In this document: positions 54,246 through 64,000 of the stretch, in pieces | Position numbering within the stretch: position 1 is the stretch's first letter | Layout of the letters: each line of letters opens with the position of its first letter | NCBI RefSeq assembly: GCF_020520425.1 | Contig: NC_079489.1 | Location: 20,050,001-20,114,000 of the forward strand | Origin: Spinacia oleracea | Taxonomy: Eukaryota > Streptophyta > Magnoliopsida > Caryophyllales > Amaranthaceae | DNA length: 64,000 nt | Reading direction: 5' to 3' | Translations under genes and position numbers: made by a program | Notes under the pieces: model-generated | Seen by the model: only the letters and a program-made list of their open reading frames with translations | Told to the model about the DNA's origin: nothing | Database searches by the model: none

Positions 54246-57200
54246 ATTGTGAGTCCTAGCAGATATAATCCTCGTGCTTACCTATAAAAATTATCCTATC
54301 TCATTCAACCCATCTTGCAAGCCGTCTTGAGTCACAAAAAAAAAAAAAGACAAATGAAAAGTACATTCTACACTCAAAAATGAAAAAAAAAAAAAAATTA
54401 AAGAATGTGAATAATAAAAAAGAAACTTGCAAAGCGCCTCTAAAGTTAGTCTAAAAAGAAAAAGAAGCATTTAGTGCATCAAAAAAAAGATCCGCCCAGA
54501 AATCATTTTCAGCGCCCACAGCTGGGCGCCGAAAACTTTGACGCCCCAGCCTGGGTGTTGAAACTCTCTATCTGCCAAGTTTTGTTCAGAAGTGCTCGTC
54601 ATTTTATCCGCACATGCACGGAAAAATAACGAATACTTGGAGGGGTACAACACGTATTCAGATATACGTACCACCAAAAAATACATGTACTCAAAAAATA
54701 TAAAACAAAATTTTGGCTTACGGCAAAGCGGGAGATTAAAATAATAATAAACTTCACTTATTTCACCCTATTTCCAAACATTACGATTCCACTCGAACGT
54801 ACTTGTTTAAAATCAGCATTCTAAGAAACCATTTTCTAGGCTAAGAACTACGCAAGACCTGATTCCAAATTAAATCTATTTAAGGCGGATACGTAGGCAA
54901 TCCATGATTCGGTCCAACCAATATTAAAGCCTATAGAAAAACAAGAATAAAAATGGAAGTCCCTTATTGAAATTTAATTACTTGCAATCCAAGTCGAAAG
55001 AAAAATTGAAAGCACGAAGAAGAATCCAAGTCATCAAGATGCCAAAATGAGCACACATCGAAAATAATAAGGGCACGTACCCTTGCCAGAAGGAGCACTC
55101 ACACTCCTAGGCACTTAGCCAAGACTCAAAAAGATCGCTTTGCCTCAATTGAATGGGGGCTAGCGCAAGCGTCCATGACCTCTAAAGTACTCGACTTGAC
55201 CCTCCCTAAAGCGAACTAACTCACTTAAAGACTTTCTTTCACCACTAGACATAGTCGTTCGCTTAAAGACCTTCTTTCACCACTAGACACAGTCATAATC
55301 GCCAACAAGTAATAAAGGCAGTAAGCTTGCAATGAAAAAGATTGTTCTACGACATCGCCCCATCGTTCCTTCGAACTCAGGGCACCCGTTCATGGCAACT
55401 CAAATGCTTGCTAATCCCCTTTAAAGAAAATCAGACATTGTCAATAGGACTTGGCACTTAACCAAGGCCCACCCTACTTAGACATATGACACGGGCATCT
55501 AAGATCGAAATCTAAAAACATCATTAATGGGAAGACATAACAGCAACTGGGGGCTAAAAAATTGAAATGAAAGAGATAGGGAAAGAACTAAGTATACCTT
55601 GACCTTTTGTGCAGACATACACCAAGTAAATCTAAGTCAATTTGAAAACGGTTTATATTCCCGCAATTCTGGAAAAGATGGCCTTAAAAACCTAAAGCAT
55701 ATGCCAAACGGGCACAAGTATATCTTGACGCCTGTACCCTAGCTTCCAGCAAATCCTTAGACAGCATTCCAAAAATCGTAACAATATGTTGATTCATTCA
55801 TGTAATCCTGTACGAACCCTTCTATAAGTCAACTTACTTAGGACACCTCGGACTGTACACAGTAGGATTCGGATTTTAAATAATTTCCAAATAATTTTAA
55901 AAGACTTCTTCGAACATAATAAAGAGTCGTTGGTTTAATCTAAGTATGCGTTTATCCCGATGTTGCAAGTGAGTCAAAAGATTTCTAAATATGATTGTGG
56001 GTAAAGAAAGGCACATAGCTTTTGGTCAAGGCACACTTCAACATGTGACTACCTTGACCATGGCAATGTCGCACAATACGACATTTACAAGAGAAGTAGC
56101 AGGTCACTACTCGAACGTACCTCGCACTAAACAAGTCTGGTTCAAACTATTCATGATCCATGTCGCCATGAATGCATAAAGACGTATGCAAAGCATTATA
56201 GCACCAAGCCAATCCCGTAGCTACAATTGGGGGCTTGAGAAAAACACTCTAAAAATGCTCGAAATGACGATTTTATCGCAAATTCTCGACGCTAATGCTA
56301 TACATACATCACAGGGGCACAATCATAATCTTTAATCGTGTAAAACGAACCTTAGAATGGCTACAACCCCTCCCAAATTCTAAGCGCTACTTAGAATATA
56401 TAAAGTCACCCCACTAACAAGGGTAACTGAAAATCGCGAGTCACCAAAACTCCGATCAAACTACTGCACATAACGCTCGCCCTACAAGCGCCCGTTACAC
56501 AGTCTACCTCGTTCCAAAGCAAAAGCGAAAGAAAAAAATCAAGGATAAGAACTGTCAAAATATACCCAGAAATTATTTTCAACGCCCAGAGCTGGGCGCC
56601 GATATCTTTAAACGCCCCAGCCTGGGCGCTGAATCTTTCTGCTAGCCAAAGTCTTGCCCAGATATAAAAATAAGAAAGAAACACCTATGAATCCTCGCGT
56701 CGAACGAAGTTATAAGCCGTGCAAACCAACGCAGAAGGTGCTACACTTGTTCGAACACCTGAACGAGGCATGATGAAGTACTCCAATGCAAAAATAATAA
56801 AGATATCCCAACACCTGGAGGAATGTTCTAAGACACGATGTTAGGCCACACAAGCCTACGTCGCACCATAAGTTCAACCATCCCACGGTACACGTCTAAA
56901 AAAGAGAGGATAAGGCATATTGCGCTAATGCGGGCACGACCAAGAACACGTGTAAAAGAGGCAAAGACTACTTATCGCCCAAATTCAAAATGCAAGCCAC
57001 ACGACTTATACATTAAGGATTAAAGGCAGTAAAATATTACCTACCACGGAAGGGATAGCTCGCACCTACACGAGCGGAACCCCAAGGCATCTTTCTCGAA
57101 AGAACCTACAAAAATCGTACGCCAAAAGGAAAGCATCCCAACATGCATACTTGGGGGCTCCAAGCTAATAAACAACCGTAGCAAAATAAAAAAAATCTCG

Positions 57201-59039
57201 AAGCAAATGTTTGAACAATCGAAAGGGCACGATGTTTGAGCTCACTTCATGAATGGGCCTGAACCCTATCAAGCTTCTAAGCAAACTATTCAAAATCAGA
57301 CGTTGTTCAAAAAAAATGAAACAATTCAAGCAAACTGATTAATGGACCGCACACCACGGCCATTCTATGAACGCTCGTTCGCACACACATATCATCTTTT
57401 CTAAGTATCGAACATTTACGAACGCGTTCAAAAGAAAAAAAAAAGGAAAACGGACGAACAAGAGGCCGGCTGTGTCATCAAGAAACCTCGCCAGAAATTA
57501 TTTTTAGCGCCCAGCGCTAGGCGCCGAAATCATTAACGCCCAGGCATGGGCGCCGAAAATGATTCCAGACCCAAAAAACAGCTCTGGCTTCTATTGGGCC
57601 CTGCCATATTTATTCGACTCGAAAATTGCCGATTTCTTTACTGAAAGTCGCACCTCACCGCTTTGTTAAGAGTAGCACACCACTACAAAGATCGCTCGCA
57701 TTTACGAGCACAATCCCAAACACGATCAAGGACATTACAAAATGCTTATCCCCAAGGAACCTCTTTGACAAGAAATAACTGTCAAGCACGAGTGCTTGGG
57801 GGCTCGAGGGAAAATATATATTATGCAAGGTTAAAACAATATTCCCAGACTACGCTGTACGAAGTCCCATGTTTGGATGTCTCAAAAAAATAAAACCGGT
57901 TTACGACCTCAAGACAAAGGTCGCCGTTGATACTTATACATAGTCCCCTGATCAAGGACCCAAGTAGTGGCAAAATTGAGCCGTAAAAAACTAGCTCAAA
58001 ACCACAAAAGCAGACGATCGCAAGACAAAGGTCCGTCTGAACACGTTGTCAGCCCACGTTCAGGTTGCAACTAAATTCGAGCATTCCTCGAAAGAATTCT
58101 CTCTTGCAAGAATGAACAAAAGAAATTCTCAAAAAAGAAATCACAATGAACAAAAAATAGAGACTTGCCCACCTCAATCAGGCAAGATCGCGCCGCAAAC
58201 CACGCAAGTTCCAAATCAAGGAAAAAACGAATTCAGGGATGTCCACCCTTAGCGGACATGGCTCGCCCACCTTCAGCGGGCGGGGTCTGCGTCACTAGCC
58301 GCGCAGGTCCTCAGTTTTCCAAAAATGAAATTTTCAAAATTCAAGATGAAACAGGCTCGCCATCTTTAGCCGACGGGATCTATGTCACAAGCCGCGTAGG
58401 TCCTTATTTTCAAATTTCAAAAACAAGATTCGTCCACTTTTTCGGACGGGGCGTCCACCCTTAGCGGACAGGCTCGCCATCTTTAGCCGGCGGGGTCTAC
58501 GTCACAAGCCGTGTAGGTCCTTAGTCGCTGCAGCGATAACTTTTTCTGGTTTTCCCTTTTCCAAAAATTAAAAGGATTGGTTTTCCGTTTTTTCCAAAAA
58601 AAGAGCGATGTGCTGGATTTTCCTTCGTTTTGCGTCCCATACAAACAAGGGGGTTTTCTCGTTTAACTAGCCCTAAAAATGAGAATCTTTAAAAACATTT
58701 TTTACCTCGTGGTTGGGCTTGGCCAGGCCCAATTACACTTTATAGCTTTGATTTCGAAAACATCTGTAGCTACTCCCAATGACAAAGTGAGGGAGTTTCT
58801 ACGCACCTTTAGATCCTTCCAATGACAAAGTGAGGAAGTTTCTATACTATCCGTTGACAAATCCCAATGACACGTGAGGGATATGTCGACACTTCAAGTG
58901 ATGACCCTTAAGTCAAATGTTATCACTCGGGGGCTCGTGAGACCCTCGCCAAAACAGGTCACCATGGCTTGTGCGACGCACTCCGTCTAATACTTTGACC
59001 ATCGTCTTACTCCAAGACTCAGTCAAAGTGGGGGCTAAC
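54246..59039 (+). other. Element C interior, right part
   Basis: No ORF with recognisable product. Palindromic doublets at 54507-54563, 56578-56633 and 57502-57560. From about 57650 the sequence parallels 18300-19794 of element A, including the GTCCACCCTTAGCGGAC spacer array (58236-58525) but only one copy of the 41-bp repeat. Polypurine tract AAAGTGGGGG at 59025-59034. Confidence 0.7.
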
Positions 59040-60512
59040 TGTAGACACCTACTTTTGTCCCCATTCCCGAAAGGGAAGGTTCGATGATGAAAGCGTAAAT
59101 CTCCACTTGATAACGCATCTTCTATAAAATAACGAATCTCAATTCCCCTTTTCATTTCACCCAAAACCTGCTATTTATAGAAACCTTCTATTTATGGAAA
59201 CCTGCTAAAAATAGTAACTGCCGTCATGGGTAGTTGTTAAAAGTGGCAAGTCATAAAAGATAGAAACCTGCCAGAACTAGGCGTTGCACTCCAACATAAA
59301 TCCTGAATGAGATAGAAATTGCGAGAGAATCCTATTCCTAATATGATTCGAAAGTAAGAGTCACGTATTAATTAAAATCCTAGCGAGCCTAGAGTTCGTA
59401 ACGGACCCAGACGCATCCCGTCACAAGGTTAATACGCACTAAAAGACTCAATTAAATCTCAAATACTCTGGATTCTAGGAATCCGCATCTGACTAAGAAA
59501 ACAGCCCAGACCCTATTTTCAACGCCTAGTTCTGGGCGCCGAAATCTTCGGCGCCCAGGCCTGGGCGCTGAAAATACCTGGTACGTGTTTTTTCCTAATT
59601 CCTCGTGGATTAGAGTTCTACAATTCTATCTTTCCACGAACTCTTTTCTATAAATAGGGCCTTAAGTTCGACGTGAAAACAACAACACACAATTATTATT
59701 CTGAGTATTGACTCTAAACCCCTAAGCCTAAGCCTCACGCTGCAAAACTGATCACGCGTTCTGTCGCAATCGATCCATAAATCGAACAGAACGTATCCCG
59801 TCCCATAATTTGAGATTCGTTAAATAAAAGGAGAAATAGCAAAGTCAAAGTGGTTAGTTTTGTGAGAACCGTGACGCACCTCTCAAGGGTGCGTCGTAAT
59901 GTGTCCCTTTTCCATGGTTTAATTGCTTTCCTCGCCCTTTTATGAACTGTTAAACTAACTAAAATCTGATTGTTCGATCACGCTTAATAAATATGATATT
60001 TTTGGGAAATTGGATTATCATGCTAGGTCCCTTAAAACAATCTAAATCAGATAATCGCGTTCGATCTAGTACTATATGTTGCATATTATTAAAATCAACT
60101 CAGATTAGTTTAATAGTTAACGCATGTCCCTTCAATTATTTATGCTGAGCTAGTAAGGATATCCTGCCTCTGGAGTTATCGAAGAGCGAGTACTCCTCTC
60201 GGTAGTTACAGTCCCCCGAACCCTCAATCTCTACCCTGCGGGTGTACGTTGAGCGATCCCCACCACCAGGGATCACAAGGGAACCTACGGCCGTCGTGGT
60301 CAAACATAATTGCACTCCCTTTATGTCACGATAACCGGGTTTTGTCAGTTTTTCTCATTGTCGTTAAAAAATGAATGGCGACTCCTATATTACTAGTCAA
60401 TTGGGTGTAAACTCACAAGAAATCTAATTACACTTGATTTGACAAAAAGAAGCGTCACACCCACGAGGGACGAGGTCACGCATTAGCCTCGTGCTTTTTC
60501 GACCCCCTCACA
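59040..60512 (+). repeat. 3' LTR of element C
   Basis: 1473 bp, the same length as the 5' LTR. TATAAATA box at 59649-59656. Palindromic doublet at 59518-59575. Confidence 0.94.
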
Positions 60513-60517
60513 CCCCC

Positions 60518-61210
60518 CATATAACCCCCACCCACCCCATTCTCACCCGTATTCCTCTCTCTCTCCTCTCATTTCTTCATCTTTCTCTCTCAAATATTCA
60601 CTATGTTTCTCTGGTTTCTCTCCTTCTCTTTCTAGAATTTGAAAAAATCTCTTGAGTTTTTTCGTTTTCTGGGATCAAAACCTTAAAAAAAGTGGTTTCT
60701 CTTTTGATTTTGATGTTTTCTTGCTTAGATCTTTCTAAAAATTTGTTTGCATGTGCGCTTTTTGGGTTATTTTCTGGCGTTTGATTGAGTTTCTTTGTTT
60801 TCTGGGTTTAGTTGGTTGAAGATCGGGAAGATCTAGGGTTTCTGGGTTACTTTTGTGATCTGAGTTTTCAAAAAAGTGTTTGCATGTGCGTTTTTTGGGT
60901 TTTGATTGAGTTTCTGGTTTTTCTAGGTTGAAGATCTTGATTCTTTGGTTGAGTTTCTGGGTTTTTCTGGGTTTTTTTTGAATCTTGTTGAGTTTCTGGG
61001 TTTCTGGGTTTCTGGGTTGAAGATCTTGATTCGATCTTTGAGTTTTTGCGTTTTTTTGGGTTTTGATTGATCTTGGTTGAGTTTCTGGGTTGAGTTTCTG
61101 GGTTTGGATTGATCTTGGTTGAGTTTCTGGGTTGAGTTTCTGGGTTTTTTGGTTGCGTTTCTGGGTTTTCTGATTATTTGATTGAGTTTCTGGGTTGAGT
61201 TTCTGGTTTG
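60518..61210 (+). promoter_or_regulatory. CT-rich leader region of a small gene, with TTTCTGGGTT repeats
   Basis: A CTCTCTCTC/TTTCTTC tract (60555-60640) resembles a plant 5' leader. It is followed by a long T/G-rich stretch in which GAGTTTCTGGGTT and GTTTCTGGGTT repeat many times (about 60780-61205). The stretch could be a leader or first intron. Element C ends directly before it. Confidence 0.5.
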
Positions 61211-61631
61211 ATGGGTTCCAAAAAAAACGGAGAGTTTTCATGGGTTTTCCTCCTCCGATGATAACGTCGGCAAGACGGAGTCATTTGAGTATCAGTGCAC
61301 CGATGAGCACTGCGATCTTGGTGAGTATTGTGAAGGCGATCACAGCTATAGTGGTGAATATCTCAATTATTTACGCCAAAGATATAATTCTTTCTGTGCT
61401 TCTCCTTCCACCGGATCTGAAAAAACGGTGGAGGGTAAACCGCCACCGCCACCTCCACCGTCCCCTGGCGGATCTAAAACCCTAATTCCTGATGATGAAG
61501 TTGATCAACCTCCACCTAAGTCCCCTGATGGTTTCGAGTTTGGGGGGTCTGAAACCCTAATTGCTGACAAAGGGAAATGTGATCCCGATAACAGTGGCTC
61601 AAAATTTGATAGTGCATGTTCGAGGTCCTAG
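61211..61631 (+). pseudogene. Small proline-rich ORF, frame broken by an A-run
   Basis: The ATG at 61211 (MGSKKN) leads into a stop after 16 codons. The frame that stays open to the TAG at 61629-61631 is offset by one, and the switch coincides with a run of eight A residues (61220-61227). One A fewer would join them, giving about 139 aa. The open frame encodes a Ser/Asp-rich start, a Cys-containing middle (YQCTDEHCDLGEYCEGDHSY), a run of seven prolines, and two repeats of the type GGSKTLIPDDEVDQPPPKSP / GGSETLIADKG. I do not recognise the family. It may be a broken gene, a sequencing slip, or the first exon of a longer gene. Confidence 0.45.
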
Positions 61632-62336
61632 CTTTGTTGGTGTTGCATGTCTACAAGGGGCAGTTTTCTCTTCTTCCCTCTCTCTCTATTTATGGCTTTC
61701 CTTTTAGAATGCATGTTTAGCTGTTGATGATTGTAGGCCAGCAAGTGTGATCTCTTGCTGGCAAGGGTTGGATTTGTTGTTGTTGAAGGAGATTGTGTTG
61801 ATGCATGTGGAGTTTGGAGGGTTTTATTGATTTTCAATCATTGTTTTTCGCCCCTGTTTGTTTGATGCATGAGAAATGATGTTTACTTGATGTTCACATT
61901 ATGTTTACTTGATCAATTTGTCCCTATTTGATCTTGATGAAATGAACAAATGATGACAAATGTTAAATGGGTCCCTATTTGATCTTGATGAAATGAACTT
62001 GATGAAATGAAAAAATGATGATGACATGATAAATGATGAAATCATGAGATGAATTGATGAAATGAAATGATGATATGAAATGATGAAATGAGTTGATGAA
62101 TTTGTCCCTGTTTTAGCTTGTAAAAATGTCCCTGTTTGAGATTTACTTGATGAATTGGTCCCTTTTTGAGATTTTCTTGATGAATTTGTCCCTGATGTGT
62201 TTGGTCTGTTGTGTTAACCATGAAGAAATGTCCCTGATGTGTTTGGTTTGTTGTGTTATCCATGAAGAAATGTCCCCTGTTTGACCCTGTTTGACCCTGT
62301 TTGAGCCTGTTTGACCATGTTTGACCCTGTTGTGTT
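61632..62336 (+). other. Spacer before the small-RNA-like array
   Basis: T-rich sequence with GATGAAATGA repeats (61980-62100), two ATGAAGAAATGTCCC...GATGTGTTTGGT repeats (62185-62270), and a decamer array TTTGACCCTG (62279-62330). No ORF. Confidence 0.6.
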
Positions 62337-62412
62337 GATCGATGACGAGTCTTTCAATTTGCTGAGAAGCCAAGATAATGTGCTTCAATGAGGCTTGGGG
62401 ACACCTGAGATC
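62337..62412 (+). ncRNA. Candidate C/D box snoRNA, copy 1 (76 nt)
   Basis: Bracketed by GATC at both ends, able to form a terminal stem. Box C-like ATGACGA at 62342, D' CTGA at 62362, a C'-like AATGAGG, and box D CTGA at 62405. The size and layout are canonical. Possible guides are the bases before D' (CTTTCAATTTG) and D (GCTTGGGGACAC); targets are not assigned. Confidence 0.5.
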
Positions 62413-62458
62413 CTTAAACTGATTCCTAATTGTGTCCACTGAATTTGTCCTAGTGTGT

Positions 62459-62608
62459 GATCAATTATGAGTCTTTCAATTGCTGAGAAACAAATCCAAT
62501 TAACTTCAAACACTCGTGCTACCATTAGTATCAATTACGATGCTTCTCCGGCGCTAAGTGTTTGTAGTTTGGATTTGTGACTGTGATGCTTGGGGACATT
62601 CTGAGATC
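62459..62608 (+). ncRNA. Candidate C/D box snoRNA, copy 2 (150 nt)
   Basis: GATC ends; box C degenerate (ATTATGA, 62464), D' CTGA 62483, C' TGATG 62584-62588, D CTGA 62601. It has an extra internal block of about 74 nt compared with copy 1, including GATGCTTCTCCGGCGCTAAG. Confidence 0.45.
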
Positions 62609-62682
62609 CTTTTGTGTCACAAACTGTGATTGAATATGTTTGACCATGTTTAACTGATTTGTTTAGGTTTTTTTATCTTTTG

Positions 62683-62733
62683 CCAGTCTTTATGTCTTAG
62701 GAAACGAATAGTTTCGTAACACATATAGACTGG
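62683..62733 (+). ncRNA. Conserved 51-nt hairpin, copy 1
   Basis: A 23-position stem from CCAGTCT...GAAAC to GTTTC...AGACTGG has three mismatches and a five-base loop (GAATA). See the second copy at 63025. Confidence 0.6.
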
Positions 62734-62801
62734 CATTAGACCGGAAAACCTATTCATTTCTATGTTGATTCCTAATTGTGTGCCTTTAATTTGTTGTGTG
62801 T

Positions 62802-62951
62802 GATCAATGATGAGTCTTTCAATTGCTGAGAAATAAATCCAATTAACTTCAAACACTCGTGCTGCCATTAGTATCAATTACGATGCTTTTCCGGCGCTAA
62901 GTGTTGGTAGTTTGGATTTGTGACTGTGATGCTTGGGGACATTCTGAGATC
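62802..62951 (+). ncRNA. Candidate C/D box snoRNA, copy 3 (150 nt)
   Basis: The best-preserved copy. GATC ends, perfect box C ATGATGA (62807-62813), D' CTGA (62826), C' TGATG near 62927, D CTGA (62944-62947). Confidence 0.55.
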
Positions 62952-63024
62952 CTTTTGTGTTACAAACTGTGATTGAATATGTTTGACCAGGTTTAATTGA
63001 TTTGTTTAGGTTTCCGATCTTTTT

Positions 63025-63075
63025 CCAGTTTTCATGTCTTAGGAAACGAATAGTTTCGTAACACATATAAACTGG
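63025..63075 (+). ncRNA. Conserved 51-nt hairpin, copy 2
   Basis: Same length and loop as copy 1. The outer stem is CCAGTTT/AAACTGG instead of CCAGTCT/AGACTGG, a C-G to T-A compensatory change. Confidence 0.6.
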
Positions 63076-63146
63076 CATTAGACCGGGAAACCTGTTCATT
63101 TCTATGTTGATTCCCGATTGTGTCCCCTTTATTTGTCTTTGTGTGT

Positions 63147-63260
63147 GATCAATGATGAGTCTTTCATTTGCTGTCATTAATATCAATTACGATGCTTCTC
63201 CGGCACTAAGTGTTTGTTTCTTGGATTTGTGATTGTGATGCTTTGGGACATTTTGAGATC
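63147..63260 (+). ncRNA. Candidate C/D box snoRNA, copy 4 (114 nt, degraded)
   Basis: GATC ends and perfect box C ATGATGA (63152-63158), but D' is CTGT and D is TTGA. About 36 nt are missing relative to copy 3. Probably inactive. Confidence 0.4.
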
Positions 63261-63367
63261 CTTTTGTGTATATGTCCACAACATTTGACTAAATGAAATT
63301 GCCATGTTGAGTTCTAAAACAAATTTTATGTTTGTTTGATATTACTACCTTTATTGGTTTTATGTGT

Positions 63368-63514
63368 GATCTATGATGAGACTTCTTTTGCTGAGGCTGA
63401 AACCCTCTTATTTTTCAATAATACTCGTGCACCATTAGCATCAATGATGCTTTTCAGGAGCTAAGTATTATGGGAAAGGGTTCGGTCAATGATGCTTGGG
63501 GACAATCTGAGATC
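63368..63514 (+). ncRNA. Candidate C/D box snoRNA, copy 5 (147 nt)
   Basis: GATC ends, box C ATGATGA (63373-63379), D' CTGA (63391), C' ATGATG near 63489, D CTGA (63507-63510). The most diverged in the linkers, yet it keeps all boxes. Confidence 0.5.
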
Positions 63515-64000
63515 TTATGTTATTTGATATATGATGATTCTTTCATTTGTTATCATTCATGTCTTCTGGTTGATATGTGAATGTGCATGTTAATGTGTTT
63601 TTTAATGCAATGATATTACTTGAACCAAACCAATTTAACAAACTATTCATTCATTTCATTTCAAAATGTTACTTTGCTTACAAAATGTTTTGCATACATG
63701 TATTCCTTACATTCAAGCTTCCAAAAGTGACTACTTGTCCCCCAAAAAATACATGTTCCCAAAACACAAAAGTGTTGTATTCTTTGATCAACCCATGATC
63801 CTTAGTCCCCTTGATTCTCTATTTGTTTCTGGCATGTCTTCCCAAACTTTCCATTCTTGACTTGATCTGTTTGCTTGTCCATTTGAGCTCTCTGGAATGT
63901 CTTCCCATGCTTGATTGCCTCTATTTTGTTGTGCATTTGAGCTCTCTGGAATGTCTGCCATTGCTGCCTCACTTGTAATTCTCTGTGCATTGTTGTCCTC
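63515..64000 (-). other. Right-edge sequence with a possible minus-strand gene end
   Basis: A minus-strand frame, 63990-63802, encodes a polar tail with an internal repeat (QTFQRAQM and KTFQRAQM), matching two DNA copies of CATTTGAGCTCTCTGGAATG (63880 and 63934). It continues past the window edge. I do not recognise it. The rest (63515-63800) is AT-rich without features. Confidence 0.3.

Larger units (their letters stand above)
49898..60512 (+). mobile_element. Element C: complete non-autonomous relative of element A
   Basis: 10,615 bp with identical-length LTRs (1473 bp each). The five-base target duplication CCCCC is at 49893-49897 and 60513-60517. A tRNA-type primer site follows the 5' LTR and a polypurine tract (59025-59034) precedes the 3' LTR. 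No gag, protease, RT or integrase ORF is present, so it is a LARD-type passenger. The interior contains palindromic doublets, the same spacer arrays as element A, and an antisense piece of a YTH/ECT gene. The LTRs differ at roughly 25-30 positions by eye (about 1.8%), older than Athila B. Its family is shared with A, which retains gag-protease. Confidence 0.93.

Noticed and set aside
56406..56684. Minus-strand ORF in element C reading LWLAERF, similar to the IWLAERL of the antisense gene in element A
   Set aside because: The rest of the ORF is the palindromic doublet and unrelated sequence. The short likeness is not enough to claim a second copy of the antisense gene.
61195..61485. Alternative 96-codon ORF over the small gene
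   Set aside because: It reads a different frame from the one that carries the repeats and the longer open stretch to 61631; judged a shadow.

Overview
This is plant nuclear DNA. It holds two intact-looking, intron-containing plant genes: a secreted alpha-amylase and a chloroplast RAP-domain/OPR protein. They sit in a landscape dominated by plant retrotransposons (Athila and Tat-like Ty3/gypsy, Ty1/copia, LINE), a Helitron, CACTA, hAT, Tourist and Stowaway elements, and an endogenous plant pararetrovirus. The repeat style suggests a dicot, perhaps Amaranthaceae/Caryophyllales (spinach- or goosefoot-like); that assignment is inference only.

Layout. 1-26053 is one nested transposon block. The outer, oldest element is a Ty1/copia copy, of which the pol 3' end (22908-23791) and the 3' LTR (24650-26053) are visible. 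Into its RT/RNase H region jumped a Tat-like Ty3/gypsy element (A; it runs in from the left edge and ends at 22907). A carries gag-protease but no RT or integrase, plus an antisense two-exon plant-mobile-domain-like gene. Into A's protease jumped a complete Athila element (B, 1619-13787, target duplication CTTCT). A CACTA element (20322-21967, target duplication TGG) jumped into A's 3' LTR. 26054-29440 holds a short tandem array, a 5'-truncated LINE with zf-RVT and RNase H, and a MITE. 29441-35452 is a badly broken endogenous pararetrovirus on the minus strand with its tRNA-Met primer site. Its order is coat protein, movement protein, protease/RT/RNase H, then a separate 3' ORF, which resembles cavemo/solendoviruses.

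36262-37033 is a Helitron and 37530-38450 a long inverted-repeat element. 38712-41142 is the four-exon alpha-amylase gene, with one MITE in each of two introns. A hAT element (41397-42098) and a Tourist MITE (42232-42511) follow. 44163-47540 is the three-exon RAP gene. 47541-49897 is AT-rich and repeat-bearing.

49898-60512 is a second, complete member of the A family (C, target duplication CCCCC, both LTRs 1473 bp). It has no gag or pol but contains an antisense fragment of a YTH-domain (ECT-type m6A reader) host gene. It landed immediately upstream of a CT-rich leader and a small proline-rich ORF (61211-61631) that is broken by one extra base in an A run.

The right end (62337-63514) is the least explained part. 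Five tandem copies of a unit carry box C and box D motifs bracketed by a GATC/GATC terminal stem, so they look like a C/D snoRNA cluster. Two spacers carry a 51-nt hairpin with a compensatory base-pair change. These, the captured ECT fragment, the intron-bearing antisense gene in element A, and a palindromic doublet module repeated ten times across elements A and C are the main discoveries to follow up.
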